The notes: generated by a model not told the origin, from the sequence alone. Positions 33,428-42,716 are shown, counted from the stretch's first letter. The stretch is 64,000 nucleotides of DNA from Anaeromyxobacter oryzae (GCF_023169945.1 NZ_AP025591.1:4646481-4710480), one strand, 5' to 3'. Numbers and translations are program-made.

Positions 33428-33957
33428 CGGCGCGGGTCTTCATCGGCATCGGATCGAGCGTCGCGCCGGAGACGAACGTGGCGAACGCGCTCCAGCGCCT
33501 CGGCGACACGGTCGGCGTGCTGGCGCTCTCCACGTTCTTCGTCACGCCGGCCCTCGAGCGGCCCACTCATCCGCCATTCGTCAACGGCGTCGCCCAGGTC
33601 GGCGATCTCGCGACGCCCTCCGGCCTGAAGACCCTGCTGCGCGACGTCGAGGAGGCCGTCGGGCGGCGGCGCGGGGCCGACCGCTTCGCTCCACGGGAGA
33701 TCGACCTCGACCTCCTCCTGTACGGCGACGTCGTCTCGAGCACGGCCGATCTTCCGCTTCCACATCCCGACGTCACGGCGCGCCGCTTCGTGGCGCTCCC
33801 GCTGCTGGAGCTGGCTCCCGACCTCGTGCTCCCCGGGGCGGGCGTGCCCCTCGCTTCGCTGGCGCAAGCTCTTCCGCCGTATCCGATGAAGCCGCTCGTC
33901 CAGCTCACGCGCGAGCTGCGCAGGAGGTATGTCGTTCATGGACACCGCCAGGGTTGA
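33424..33957 (+). CDS. folK: 6-hydroxymethyl-7,8-dihydropterin pyrophosphokinase
   Basis: The 177-residue protein has the HPPK layout: [13 protein letters not shown] at the start (the S and N of the pterin loop), VNGVAQV, then the ATP/Mg motif [14 protein letters not shown] and [17 protein letters not shown]. It transfers pyrophosphate from ATP to 6-hydroxymethyl-dihydropterin in folate synthesis. ATG overlaps the previous TGA, and its own 3' end overlaps folE by 29 bases. The C-terminal 25 residues ([15 protein letters not shown]) are beyond the family core and overlap the folE start. Confidence 0.93.
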   Translation: MTARVFIGIGSSVAPETNVANALQRLGDTVGVLALSTFFVTPALERPTHPPFVNGVAQVGDLATPSGLKTLLRDVEEAVGRRRGADRFAPREIDLDLLLYGDVVSSTADLPLPHPDVTARRFVALPLLELAPDLVLPGAGVPLASLAQALPPYPMKPLVQLTRELRRRYVVHGHRQG

Positions 33958-34504
33958 GGAGCTGGTGCGGGAGCTGCTCCGTGAGCTCGGCGAGGACCCG
34001 GATCGGGAGGGACTCCGGCAGACGCCGGCGCGCGTGGCGCGATCACTCACGTTCCTGACGTCCGGCCATCGAGGGACGATCGACGAGATCGTCCACCAGG
34101 CGGTGTTCGCACAGCCGACCCACAACATGGTGATCGCGCGCGACATCGAGCTGTACAGCATGTGCGAGCACCACATCCTGCCCTTCTTCGGACGGGCGCA
34201 TGTCGGCTACATCGCACGGGGGCGCGTCCTCGGCATCTCCAAGCTGGCGCGGCTGGTGGACCACTTCGCGAGGCGGCTGCAGATCCAGGAGCGGCTCACG
34301 GAGGAGGTCGCGGCCGCCGTCATGGAATCGGTCGGCGCGGATGGCGTCGGCGTCGTCGTCGAGGCGCAGCACCTCTGCATGATGATGCGCGGCGTGGAGA
34401 AGCAGAACTCGATGATGACCACGTCGGCCGTGCTCGGGTGCTTCCGCCGCTCGGTGGCGACCAGGACGGAGTTCCTGACGCTCGTCGGCCGGCGTCACCT
34501 GTGA
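33929..34504 (+). CDS. folE: GTP cyclohydrolase I
   Basis: The 191-residue protein is typical in length. Zinc ligands are Cys79 and His82 in [12 protein letters not shown] and a Cys near 150 in [10 protein letters not shown]. Substrate and catalytic segments ([21 protein letters not shown], and [14 protein letters not shown]) are present. It converts GTP to 7,8-dihydroneopterin triphosphate, the first step of pterin synthesis. The chosen start lies inside folK; a second Met (MDTAR) three codons on is equally good. The DUF488 gene follows after nine bases. Confidence 0.95.
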   Translation: MSFMDTARVEELVRELLRELGEDPDREGLRQTPARVARSLTFLTSGHRGTIDEIVHQAVFAQPTHNMVIARDIELYSMCEHHILPFFGRAHVGYIARGRVLGISKLARLVDHFARRLQIQERLTEEVAAAVMESVGADGVGVVVEAQHLCMMMRGVEKQNSMMTTSAVLGCFRRSVATRTEFLTLVGRRHL

Positions 34505-34513
34505 GGAGAGGCG

Positions 34514-34882
34514 ATGGTGAAGATCAAGCGCGCGTACGAGAAGGCCAGCCGGAGCGACGGGTACCGCGTGCTCGTCGACCGACTCTGGCCGAGGGGCATC
34601 AAGAAGGAGGCGCTCCCGCTCGCGCTCTGGGCGAAGGACGTTGCGCCGACCCCCGAGCTGCGCCGCTGGTTCGGGCACGATCCCGCCCGCTTTCACGAGT
34701 TCGCGAGGCGCTACCACGCCGAGCTGCGAACCGGCTCGGCGCGCGCCATCCTGAACGAGCTGACGCAGCGCGCCGCGCGCGGCACGGTCACGCTGGTGTA
34801 CGGCGCGCGCGACGAGGAGCACAACGGCGCGGTCGTCCTGCGCGACGCCATCGACGACGTCTTGCGGGAACACGCGCGGTAG
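34514..34882 (+). CDS. DUF488 family protein
   Basis: The 122-residue protein begins MVKIKRAYEKASRSDGYRVL and contains VDRLWPRGIKKE and WFGHDP, diagnostic of DUF488. The GARDEEHNGAVVL segment is near the C-terminus. No reaction is established for the family. It sits between folE and folB with short spacings (9 and 26 bases), so it is co-transcribed with pterin genes. Whether it has a pterin role is unknown. Confidence 0.88.
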   Translation: MVKIKRAYEKASRSDGYRVLVDRLWPRGIKKEALPLALWAKDVAPTPELRRWFGHDPARFHEFARRYHAELRTGSARAILNELTQRAARGTVTLVYGARDEEHNGAVVLRDAIDDVLREHAR

Positions 34883-34908
34883 ACGAGGCGCCGAGCCGGA
34901 GGGGGCCA

Positions 34909-35280
34909 ATGGACGACCGGATCATGATCAAGGATCTGCTGGTGCGCTGCGTGCTCGGCGTGGACGACGAGGAACGCCGCGAGATGCAGGACGTCCTCGT
35001 CACGGTGACGCTGCACGCGGACCTGCGAAGAGCCGGCCAGAGTGATCGGCTCGAGGACGCGATCGACTACCGTGCCATCAAGAAGCAGATCCTGGCCGCA
35101 GCCGAAGGCTCGCGCTACCGCCTCGTGGAGGCGCTCGCCGAGCGCATCGCGGCGCTCTGCCTCGGGCACGTCGGCGTGCGCCGCGTCGACGTCCACGTCG
35201 AGAAGCCCGGATCCCTGCGGTTCGCGCGCAGCGCTGCGGTCGAGATCACGCGCGAGCCGTCGGATATTCCCGGAGCGTGA
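34909..35280 (+). CDS. folB: Dihydroneopterin aldolase
   Basis: ATG 34909 follows CCGGAGGGGG. The 123-residue protein has the FolB core: MIKDLLVRCVLGVDDEERRE, AIDYRAIKKQI, YRLVEALAERIA (catalytic-type Glu), and VEKPGSLRFA (Lys near 102). It splits dihydroneopterin to 6-hydroxymethyl-dihydropterin and glycolaldehyde, supplying FolK. It ends the five-gene pterin operon. Dihydropteroate synthase is not in the window. Confidence 0.92.
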   Translation: MDDRIMIKDLLVRCVLGVDDEERREMQDVLVTVTLHADLRRAGQSDRLEDAIDYRAIKKQILAAAEGSRYRLVEALAERIAALCLGHVGVRRVDVHVEKPGSLRFARSAAVEITREPSDIPGA

Positions 35281-35391
35281 TCCGACGCGTACCTGAAGGG
35301 CTGATTCCGCCGAGGTCGAGCTCCGCGGAAGCGCGCCTCGCGCCGTCGAGGCGAAGGTGCGCAGGTCGGCCGCTCGTCGTCCGCCTGGCTC

Positions 35392-35754
35392 TCATCGGCG
35401 CCGCCGGGTCCGGGCCGCTCCTCCGGTGCCCAGCACGAACCGGTACGCATCGCCAGCGAGCTCGGTCCAGGGCGGGTCATCTCCCTCGACCACGATCCAT
35501 TCCTTCATCGTCCGTCCATCGCGCCGCGGGTCGAAACGCGCGCCGCGCCCGGCCGCCACCAGCGCATCGACGCGCTCGCGGGGGAGCTTCACGACGAGTC
35601 GCCCTCGCACCAGCATCGCGAAGATCTTCCCGCGCGCCTTCAGGCCGGGGCTCGCCATCGTCTTCCCGGCGGTGACGCCAGGCTTCGACGAGAAGGCCCG
35701 GACCACCTCGGCGAACCGCGGGTCCACCGCGACACCTCCGGTCGTCTCCTTCAT
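35392..35754 (-). CDS. TfoX/Sxy N-terminal-like protein
   Basis: The 120-residue protein starts at ATG 35754 with GGAGG 11 bases upstream. The segments TMASPGLKARGKIFAMLVRGRLVVKLP and the later MKEWIVVE are typical of the small stand-alone TfoX-N-like family. In other bacteria TfoX/Sxy regulates competence, but these short forms are of unknown role. It is convergent with folB and upstream of nothing obvious; the gap to folB has no gene. Confidence 0.82.
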   Translation of the reverse strand: MKETTGGVAVDPRFAEVVRAFSSKPGVTAGKTMASPGLKARGKIFAMLVRGRLVVKLPRERVDALVAAGRGARFDPRRDGRTMKEWIVVEGDDPPWTELAGDAYRFVLGTGGAARTRRRR

Positions 35755-35792
35755 CCGCCCCGACCTCCGTCGCTCCTCGCCGCCAGCCGAGC

Positions 35793-36878
35793 TCAGTACC
35801 GCTCGGCGCCCGGCTTCGGCGCCAGCGGCCACGGCGGCGCGGTGACGCCGTTCACGGTGAGCCCGCCGTGCATGAACACGGGCGCGTTCTCGAGGAAGCC
35901 GGCGGGGAAGTCCAGCGTGGGCCTCGACACCTCGTCGAGCGCGGCCACCTGTTCCGGGGTGAGCTTCACCTCGAGCGCGCCGAGGTTGTCCTCGAGCTGC
36001 TGCAGCGTCCGCGCACCGATGATGGTGGAGGAGACGCCGGGGCGTCCGCTCACCCATGCGAGCGCCACGTGCGCCGGCGAGGCGTCCAGCTCCTTCGCGA
36101 CGCGCAGCAGCACGTCGATCACGGAGTAGGCCCGCTCGTTCAGGTTGCCCTCCACCCACGCGCCGCGGTCGGCCTTCACCTTGCCGGCGTTCTCGCGGGT
36201 GTACTTGCCGCTGAGCACGCCGCTCTTCAGCGGCGACCAGGGCGTGACGCCCAGGCCCAGCTCCCGCGCCATCGGGATGAGCTCGCCCTCGACCGTGCGC
36301 TCCAGCAGCGAGTACTCGATCTGCAGCGCCACGAGCGGCGTCCAGCCCCGGAACTGGGCGACGAGCTGGGCCTGCGCCACTTTCCACGCGGGCGTGTCCG
36401 AGAACCCGACGTACCGGACCTTGCCCGCGCGGACGAGGGCGTCGAGCGCGCGCAGCGTCTCCTCGATGGGCGTGTTGCGGTCCCACGCGTGCATCCACAG
36501 GAGGTCGACGTAATCGGTCTGGAGGCGTCGCAGGGACTCGTGGACGGCCGCGATGAGCGACTTGGCCCCCGCGCCGCCGCCGTTCGGATCCTCCGCGAAC
36601 AGGTTCCCGAAGAACTTCGTGGCGATGACGACGCGGTCGCGCCTGGACGGCGTACGGCCGATGTGGTCGCCGATGATCTTCTCCGAGTGTCCGTTCGTGT
36701 AGACGTTGGCGGTGTCGATGAAGTTGCCACCCAGCGCCAGGAACCGGTCCAGGATGGCGTTCGACGTCTCGACGCTGGAGCCCCAGCCGAGATCCTCGCC
36801 GAACGTCATGCCGCCCAGGCAGACGGGGCTGACGCGAAGACCGGATCGGCCGAGGGTGACGTAGTGGCTGAGCGGCAT
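35793..36878 (-). CDS. Aldo/keto reductase
   Basis: The 361-residue NADPH-dependent (beta/alpha)8 barrel shows the family tetrad: Asp in FIDTANVY, Tyr in the same motif, Lys in VVIATKFF, and His in LLWMHAWD. The C-terminal cofactor segment reads SSTIIGARTLQQLEDNL. The start at 36878 has GAAGGAAGG upstream. It probably reduces small aldehydes or ketones; the substrate is unknown. It is the single leftward gene between the TfoX-like gene and a divergent WS/DGAT gene. Confidence 0.93.
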   Translation of the reverse strand: MPLSHYVTLGRSGLRVSPVCLGGMTFGEDLGWGSSVETSNAILDRFLALGGNFIDTANVYTNGHSEKIIGDHIGRTPSRRDRVVIATKFFGNLFAEDPNGGGAGAKSLIAAVHESLRRLQTDYVDLLWMHAWDRNTPIEETLRALDALVRAGKVRYVGFSDTPAWKVAQAQLVAQFRGWTPLVALQIEYSLLERTVEGELIPMARELGLGVTPWSPLKSGVLSGKYTRENAGKVKADRGAWVEGNLNERAYSVIDVLLRVAKELDASPAHVALAWVSGRPGVSSTIIGARTLQQLEDNLGALEVKLTPEQVAALDEVSRPTLDFPAGFLENAPVFMHGGLTVNGVTAPPWPLAPKPGAERY

Positions 36879-37126
36879 GGTCGCCTTCCTTCGAGTCGGC
36901 GCTGTAGTTAACGAGCTCCTGCGCGCGTCGCCTGCTCGGCGAGAGCGGCGGGCCGCGCTACGCGGCATCGGCAGAGCGTGCATGGCGAGGAGGGGGCGGG
37001 CGCCTGGGTGCGTGCGCCCTCGCGACGTCGCTTCCCCTGGCCGGACGAGGCGCCCCGGTCGAGCGGCGCCGAAGTTGCCGCACGTCCGGGCCCGCCAGCA
37101 GGCGTACCTTTGCACGGGGTGCCCAT

Positions 37127-38530
37127 GTGAGCGGGACCGAGCGGCTGACGCCGGTGGACGCGATGTTCCTCGACCTCGAGGAGCCGTGCGCGCACATGCA
37201 CGTCGGCGGCGTGCTCGTCTTCGAGGGGGGGGCGCCGTCCCACGCGGACCTGCTCGCCCACATCACCGCCCGGCTCGACCGCGTCCCGCGGTACCGGCAG
37301 CGGCTCGCGTTCGTGCCGTTCCAGCTCGGGCGGCCGATCTGGGTCGACGACGCGAGCCTCGACGTCGCCACACACGTCCGCCGGAGCCTCCTCCCTTCGC
37401 CTGGCGGCGCCGGCGCCCTGCGCGAGCGCGCGGCGCGATTCTTCGCGGAGCCGCTCGATCTCCGCCGGCCACTCTGGCAGCTCGAGCTCGTCGAGGGCCT
37501 CGGGCCCGATCGCTTCGCGCTCCTCTCGAAGACGCATCACTGTCTCCTCGACGGCATCGGGGGGGTGGACTTCCTGCTCGCGATCACCGACGCGACGCGG
37601 GCCGCGCCCGCCGCGGCCGAGCGTGCTCCCTGGCGCCCCCGGCCGGCGCCGGGCCCGGTGGCGCGGCTCGTCGACGCGCTCCGCGACCAGGTCGCGCGGC
37701 CGGTGCGCCTCGCACGCGAAGCGCTGGAGCCCGGCACCGAGGGACGGAGCGTGCTGCGCGACCTCGTCCTCGGTGCGCGGCCACTCGCCAGGCTCGCGCT
37801 GGGCCTCACCGCGAGACGGTGGCCGCTCGACACCATCACCGGGCCGGGGCGCAGCTGGGCGATGCCCGCGCTCTCCCTGGCCGACGCGCAGGAGGTCCGC
37901 GCGACGCTCGGCGGCACGGTGAACGACGTGCTCCTCGCGGTCGTCGCCGGGGCGGCCCGGACGCTGCTCGTCGCGCGCGGCGACGCCGTCCCGGACGCGA
38001 TCCGGGTGTTCGTGCCCGTGAACGTCCGGCCCGAGGCCGCGCGGGGCACGTACGGCAACCAGGTCGCGCTCGTGCTGTGCCCGCTCCCGCTCGGCGAGCC
38101 GGACCCGGTCGCGCGCCTGCGCCGGATCTCGGAGGCGACCCGGCGCCTCAAGGCGGACCGGCAGGCGACGGGAGTCCTCGCCTTCACCCACCTCGGCGAG
38201 CTCGCGCCCGCGCTCGTCGCCGGGGAGGCGATCCGGATCGTGCTCGCGCTGCACCCCTTCAACCTGGTCGTCTCGAACATCCCGGGCCCGCCGGCGGCGC
38301 GGTGGCTGCTCGGACGGAGGCTCGCCGCCTGCCACCCGGCCATCCCGCTCGCCCGCGGCCAGAGCCTCTCCGTCGGCCTCTTCAGCTACGCCGGAACGAT
38401 CGGCGTCGGTCTGCTCGGAGGCGCCGAGCGTGAGCGGGACCTCGCCGTGCTGTCCGCGGCGATCCCGGCCGCGCTGGCCGAGCTCGTGGCCGCGGCCCGC
38501 GCGGTCGCGCCGGCGCGGGGGCACGGGTGA
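37127..38530 (+). CDS. WS/DGAT-type wax ester synthase/diacylglycerol acyltransferase
   Basis: The 467-residue protein starts at GTG 37127. The catalytic HHxxxDG is at His137-His138 (KTHHCLLDGIGG). The N-terminal TPVDAMFLDLEEP and the later VNDVLLAVVAGA and NVRPEA segments match the family. It makes wax esters and/or triacylglycerol from acyl-CoA. It ends with a GTGA overlap with the alpha/beta hydrolase gene, suggesting a lipid-storage and mobilisation pair. The last 25 residues are Ala-rich and variable. Confidence 0.93.
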   Translation: MSGTERLTPVDAMFLDLEEPCAHMHVGGVLVFEGGAPSHADLLAHITARLDRVPRYRQRLAFVPFQLGRPIWVDDASLDVATHVRRSLLPSPGGAGALRERAARFFAEPLDLRRPLWQLELVEGLGPDRFALLSKTHHCLLDGIGGVDFLLAITDATRAAPAAAERAPWRPRPAPGPVARLVDALRDQVARPVRLAREALEPGTEGRSVLRDLVLGARPLARLALGLTARRWPLDTITGPGRSWAMPALSLADAQEVRATLGGTVNDVLLAVVAGAARTLLVARGDAVPDAIRVFVPVNVRPEAARGTYGNQVALVLCPLPLGEPDPVARLRRISEATRRLKADRQATGVLAFTHLGELAPALVAGEAIRIVLALHPFNLVVSNIPGPPAARWLLGRRLAACHPAIPLARGQSLSVGLFSYAGTIGVGLLGGAERERDLAVLSAAIPAALAELVAAARAVAPARGHG

Positions 38531-39411
38531 GCGTGTACGAGCTCGAGTACCGCGTCGCGGATCTCGGAGGGCCGGTCCACTACGCGGACTTCGGCGGGTC
38601 GGGCCCTCCGATCGTGCTCGTCCACGGGCTGGGCGGCGCGCTCCAGAACTGGCTCTGCGTCGCGCCGCGACTCCGCGCCCACGGTCGCGTGCTCGCGCTC
38701 GATCTCGCCGGGCACGGCCGGACCCCATCGCGCGGGCGCACCGCGCGCGTGGGCGCGAACCGGCTCCTCCTCGACCGGTTCCTGGCGGTCGTGGCCGGTG
38801 CGCCCGCGGTGGTGATTGGGAACTCGATGGGCGGCTATCTCGCGCTCGCCGAGGCCGCCGCGGAGCCGGCGCGGGTCTCGGCGCTCGTCCTGGTCGACGC
38901 GGCCGTGCCGCTCGCCCCGGGCGGCGGGTTCGATCGCGGGGTCCTCGCGCTGTTCGCGGCGATGGCGACGCCCGTCCTGGGCGAGGCGCTGATGCTCGCC
39001 AGGTCCCGGCGCAGCCCGGAGTCGCGGGTCCGGGACCTCTTGCTCCTCTGCGGCGTCGATCACGGAACGCTGGCGCGGGACGTCTACGAGGCGCACGTCG
39101 CGGTGGCGACCGAGCACGGCGCGCTCGGCCGGCGCGCGGCGGCGGACTTCCTCGCCGCGCAGCGCTCCCTCATGAACCGGCTCCTCCGTCGCCGGAAGTT
39201 CTTCGAGATGGTCGCCGGCATCCGCGCCCCGGCGCTCGTGATCCAGGGCGATCGCGATCGGCTCGTCCGCCTCCCGGCCGCGCGGGCGCTCGCGGCGGAG
39301 CGGCCGGACTGGCGGCTGGAGGTGCTCGAGGGCGTCGGGCACGTCCCGCAGCTCCAGGTGCCGGACCGGTTCCTCGCCATCGTCGAGCCGTGGCTGCGCA
39401 CGCACTCCTGA
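38527..39411 (+). CDS. Alpha/beta hydrolase (lipase/esterase-like)
   Basis: The 294-residue protein starts at GTG overlapping the acyltransferase TGA. It shows the oxyanion motif LVHGLGG, nucleophile Ser100 in GNSMGG, an acidic residue in QGDRDRLV, and the catalytic His in EGVGHVPQLQ. It has no signal peptide. Coupling with WS/DGAT suggests that it hydrolyses neutral lipid or a related ester, but the pocket cannot be judged from sequence. Confidence 0.9.
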   Translation: MSVYELEYRVADLGGPVHYADFGGSGPPIVLVHGLGGALQNWLCVAPRLRAHGRVLALDLAGHGRTPSRGRTARVGANRLLLDRFLAVVAGAPAVVIGNSMGGYLALAEAAAEPARVSALVLVDAAVPLAPGGGFDRGVLALFAAMATPVLGEALMLARSRRSPESRVRDLLLLCGVDHGTLARDVYEAHVAVATEHGALGRRAAADFLAAQRSLMNRLLRRRKFFEMVAGIRAPALVIQGDRDRLVRLPAARALAAERPDWRLEVLEGVGHVPQLQVPDRFLAIVEPWLRTHS

Positions 39412-39598
39412 GCGGCTCGCGCTCACCGCCCGAGCGGTGCCATCCCCGATCCGCCGACGCCGCGCCGGGGGGGAAGCGCCCGGTGAGCGGCGCGGACCGC
39501 GAGTGCCCAACCTACCCGAAAGGGCCGCCTCGCGGTTTCCAGGTAACCGACGACGCACCCTGGGGTTGTGGTTGGGTGGTCCGCCCATCGGAGGAGCG

Positions 39599-40057
39599 AT
39601 GACGACGCAGAGGCTGTTCATCGGGATCGGGGTGGTCGTCGCGCTGCTCGGCGCCGGCTCCCGCGCTCGCGCCACCCTGGGGGAGCCACAGGCGACCGTG
39701 GACCGGGACCGCGAGGCCCTGGCGATGGTGCGCGGACCGGCCACCGCGCGAAGCGGGGTCACGGTCCACGAGCTGCGGGGAGCGACCGTCGTCGTCCGGG
39801 AGTTCGCCGATCCCTCCGGCACCGTCTTCGCCGTCACCTGGGCCGGGCTGGCGCGTCCCGATCTCGCCCCGCTGCTCGGAACCTACGATCACGAGTACCG
39901 AGCGGCGGCGTCGGGCCCGCGGAACGGCCGCGGCCCCCGGCGCGTCCGGTCGGCGCACCTCGTCGTCGAGACCTGGGGCCACGCCCGCGACCTGCACGGC
40001 CGAGCGTACGTCCCATCCCTCGTTCCACAGAGAGTGAATCTGGACGAGGTCAGGTGA
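39599..40057 (+). CDS. DUF2844 exported protein
   Basis: The 152-residue protein starts at ATG 39599 with GGAGG upstream. A signal peptide ends near ARA (about 25). The mature part has the DUF2844 pattern (VTVHELRGATVVVREFADPSG, then VTWAGLARPDL). DUF2844 genes are repeatedly found beside DUF3443 genes, and this one is one base from it. No function is known; a periplasmic partner or inhibitor of the DUF3443 protein is an inference. Confidence 0.85.
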   Translation: MTTQRLFIGIGVVVALLGAGSRARATLGEPQATVDRDREALAMVRGPATARSGVTVHELRGATVVVREFADPSGTVFAVTWAGLARPDLAPLLGTYDHEYRAAASGPRNGRGPRRVRSAHLVVETWGHARDLHGRAYVPSLVPQRVNLDEVR

Positions 40058-40058
40058 C

Positions 40059-41252
40059 GTGTCTCGCGCGATCTGGCTCTGGATCCCGCTCCTCGCAGCG
40101 GCGTGCGGCGGTGGTGGTGGTGGTGGACCGGCAGCATCGCCGTCGGGCCCCGGGGGCACGACCGGCCCCCTCCCGAACGTCGTGCCGGTCAGCGTGAACG
40201 GCGCCGGGTGCTCCGCGGGCTCGTACCTCAACAAGCCCTGCGTCAGCGTGACCGTCTGCGTGCCGGGCACCTCGAGCTGCCAGACGATCGACGACGTGCT
40301 CCTCGACACCGGGAGCACCGGCCTCCGGGTCTTCTCGCAGGTCCTGACGCTTCCGCTCGCACCCGTCACGTCGGGCGGTCGAGCCGTCGCGGAGTGCGTG
40401 AGCTACCTGGACGGCTCCTCGCAGTGGGGCCCGGTGGTCCAGGCGGGCGTGGTGCTCGGCGGCGAGGCGCCCGTGCGCGTTCCCATCCAGCTCGTCGACG
40501 CGACGTTCGCGAGCCGCCCATCCGCCTGCCAGGGCGCCGATCCCGACCCCGCCACCGCCGGCTACAACGGCATCCTCGGCGTCGGCGTGTTCGAGCAGGA
40601 CTGCGGGGACGCCTGCACCAGCACCGACAACGGGATCTACTTCGCGTGCGGCGCGACCTGCGACGGCGCCGCGCTCCCGGTCGACTCCCAGGTCCAGAAC
40701 CCGGTGGCCGCGCTGCCGCTCGACGGGAACGGCGTCATCGTCCGGCTCCCGGCCGTCCCGGCGACGGGCGCCACCGCCATCGACGGTGAGCTCGTCCTCG
40801 GCATCGGCACCCGCAGCAACAACGTCCCGCCCTCGTCGGTGCTGGCCTATCCGCTCGACGCCCAGGGGAACCTTCGCAGCACGCTCGGCGGCGCGACGGA
40901 GCCCGCGTTCCTCGACACCGGCTCGAACGGGCTCTTCTTCCCGGCGCCGCCCGGCACGGGGCTCACGGTCTGCCCCGCGCCGAACGCGGACTGGTTCTGC
41001 CCGGCCTCGACGACGACGCTGTCCGCCACCGACTCCGGAGCCGCCGGGTCCCCCTCGAGCACGCTGACGTTCCAGGTCGCCGACTTCGATGCCCTGCCCG
41101 CGAACGTCGACGTATCCTCGGAGGTGGGCGGGCCCGCGGCGGCGTCGAGCGGGGTGGACTGGGGGCTGCCGTTTCACCTGGGCCGCGATGTCTACCTGGG
41201 CCTGGAGGGGCACTCGAGCCGCCTGGGCGCCGGTCCCCTCGCGGCCTGGTGA
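40059..41252 (+). CDS. DUF3443 lipoprotein with two aspartic-protease-like motifs
   Basis: The 397-residue protein starts at GTG 40059. A signal ends at lipobox AAAC (Cys16) followed by a Gly run. Two copies of the Asp-Thr-Gly motif are present, in LLDTGSTGLR (Asp83) and FLDTGSNGLFF (Asp286), in matched surroundings. Two such motifs in a single chain is the arrangement of pepsin-like aspartic proteases, which are rare in bacteria. Many cysteines (at least ten) suggest disulfides. It is one base from the DUF2844 gene. Peptidase activity is inferred from motifs only. Confidence 0.88.
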   Translation: MSRAIWLWIPLLAAACGGGGGGGPAASPSGPGGTTGPLPNVVPVSVNGAGCSAGSYLNKPCVSVTVCVPGTSSCQTIDDVLLDTGSTGLRVFSQVLTLPLAPVTSGGRAVAECVSYLDGSSQWGPVVQAGVVLGGEAPVRVPIQLVDATFASRPSACQGADPDPATAGYNGILGVGVFEQDCGDACTSTDNGIYFACGATCDGAALPVDSQVQNPVAALPLDGNGVIVRLPAVPATGATAIDGELVLGIGTRSNNVPPSSVLAYPLDAQGNLRSTLGGATEPAFLDTGSNGLFFPAPPGTGLTVCPAPNADWFCPASTTTLSATDSGAAGSPSSTLTFQVADFDALPANVDVSSEVGGPAAASSGVDWGLPFHLGRDVYLGLEGHSSRLGAGPLAAW

Positions 41253-41378
41253 GCGCGAGCGCGCCCGCTCATCGCGCGCGCCTCCATCCTGCCCGGCTCG
41301 GCGAACGCCTTCCCGGCCATGCGGCGCATGGCTGCACCGCTCGCCTCCCGCCTGCTAGGCTGTCCGGCGGAGGTCGGG

Positions 41379-42716
41379 ATGCCAGGAGAGCGGTGGAGGG
41401 CGGCAGCGCGCGTCCGGATCGCCTGCGCGATCGTCGCGCTCGCCTGCGGCGGATGCACGTTCACGCATCGTGAGACGATCCCGCAGCCCGTCGTCGAGCC
41501 GCCGCCCGCGCGGCGCATCGAGGCGAACGTGGGCGTCCGGTTCGAGCCTGGCCTCGCAGAGCGATCGGGCGTCGCCTCGGGGCCGGGATGGGGTTGGACC
41601 TCCGTCCGATCGGTCACGCCGGTGGGGCGCTCCGTCGAGGCCCTGTGCGATCGGCTCCTCCCCAGCGTCTTCGCGCGGACCAAGCCCCTCTCGGCGACTG
41701 CCTCGCCGGAAGGCGTCGACGCCGTGCTCGACGTCCGGCTCGCCGCATTCGAGCTCCGCTCGCCCTCGGGGTTCGACGCAACCGCCTGCCGGGCCAGCAT
41801 CGCCCTCGGCTGGGAGCTCTCGACACCGACCGGCGAGCCGATCGCGCGCTGGACCACGGAGACCGTCGGCGAGCAGCAGCCGCCGCCGCTCGGGTCCTGC
41901 ATCGGCGATGCGGTGGCGCTCGCGCTCCAGGACGCCGGCCGCGCGTTCGTGGACCGGCTGCTCTCGGACGCCGCGGTGCGCGCCTGGACGGACAGGCGTG
42001 GCATCGCCGTCGTGGCGGCTCCGGAGCCTCCCCGCGCGCCTCCGCCGCCGCCGAGCGAGCCGGAGGGAGCGCCGGAACCGTGGGCGACCGCGGCGTCGGA
42101 GCCCGGGCCCGTCTCGCCCGCCGCGCCCAGGCCGGTCGTGAAGGCGGCCCCGCAGACGCCGGGTGCGTCCGCGCTTCGTGCCGCGGTGGGCTGGTTCTCG
42201 CCACGCGGCACGCCCGGCGCCCTCGACGATCCGAGCGGCGGGATCGCGCTCCTGCTCGGGGGGACGTATCGCCCGCGGCCGTGGCTCGGCGTGGACCTCG
42301 ACCTGACCTACGGGTACGGTCAGTTCTCCTCCAGCACCGCCCCGCCACCGGGGACGTTCGAGACGAAGGGCAGTCGCATGAGCCTGTCGTCGCTGGGTCT
42401 CGGCGCGGGCGTCCGCGGGATCGCGCCGCTCGGGATCCTTCGGCCGTGGGCGGGAGGGGGCGTGACCGTTCTCGTGTCGAAGCTCACGCTCGCGGGAACG
42501 ACGCTCGGCTTCCCCGGCGAGGTGGCCGAGAGCGGCGTCACGGGCGGCGTGTACGCGGCGGCAGGACTCGACCTCGCCGTGGAGAAGACGTGGCTCCTCG
42601 GCGGGCAATGCCGGTGGCTGTTCGCGGAGCAGGACTTCGGCAGGCTCTCGGCGGGGCAGACGGGGAGCATCGGCGGACGGATGTGCGTCGCCGCGGTCTC
42701 GCGGACCTGGCCCTGA
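41379..42716 (+). CDS. Outer-membrane lipoprotein with C-terminal beta-barrel-like domain
   Basis: ATG 41379 is chosen for its GGAGG. The 445-residue protein has a short signal ending at Cys23 or Cys26. The N-terminal half is a soluble domain (about 60-200, like lipoproteins that bind cell-wall or transport partners). A Pro/Ala-rich linker (about 205-265, including PPPPPSEPEG) is followed by about 180 residues of beta-rich strands with Gly and aromatic residues (LGVDLDLTYGYGQFSSS). It ends RTWP rather than Phe, so the barrel assignment is tentative. No family name is recognised. Confidence 0.75.
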   Translation: MPGERWRAAARVRIACAIVALACGGCTFTHRETIPQPVVEPPPARRIEANVGVRFEPGLAERSGVASGPGWGWTSVRSVTPVGRSVEALCDRLLPSVFARTKPLSATASPEGVDAVLDVRLAAFELRSPSGFDATACRASIALGWELSTPTGEPIARWTTETVGEQQPPPLGSCIGDAVALALQDAGRAFVDRLLSDAAVRAWTDRRGIAVVAAPEPPRAPPPPPSEPEGAPEPWATAASEPGPVSPAAPRPVVKAAPQTPGASALRAAVGWFSPRGTPGALDDPSGGIALLLGGTYRPRPWLGVDLDLTYGYGQFSSSTAPPPGTFETKGSRMSLSSLGLGAGVRGIAPLGILRPWAGGGVTVLVSKLTLAGTTLGFPGEVAESGVTGGVYAAAGLDLAVEKTWLLGGQCRWLFAEQDFGRLSAGQTGSIGGRMCVAAVSRTWP

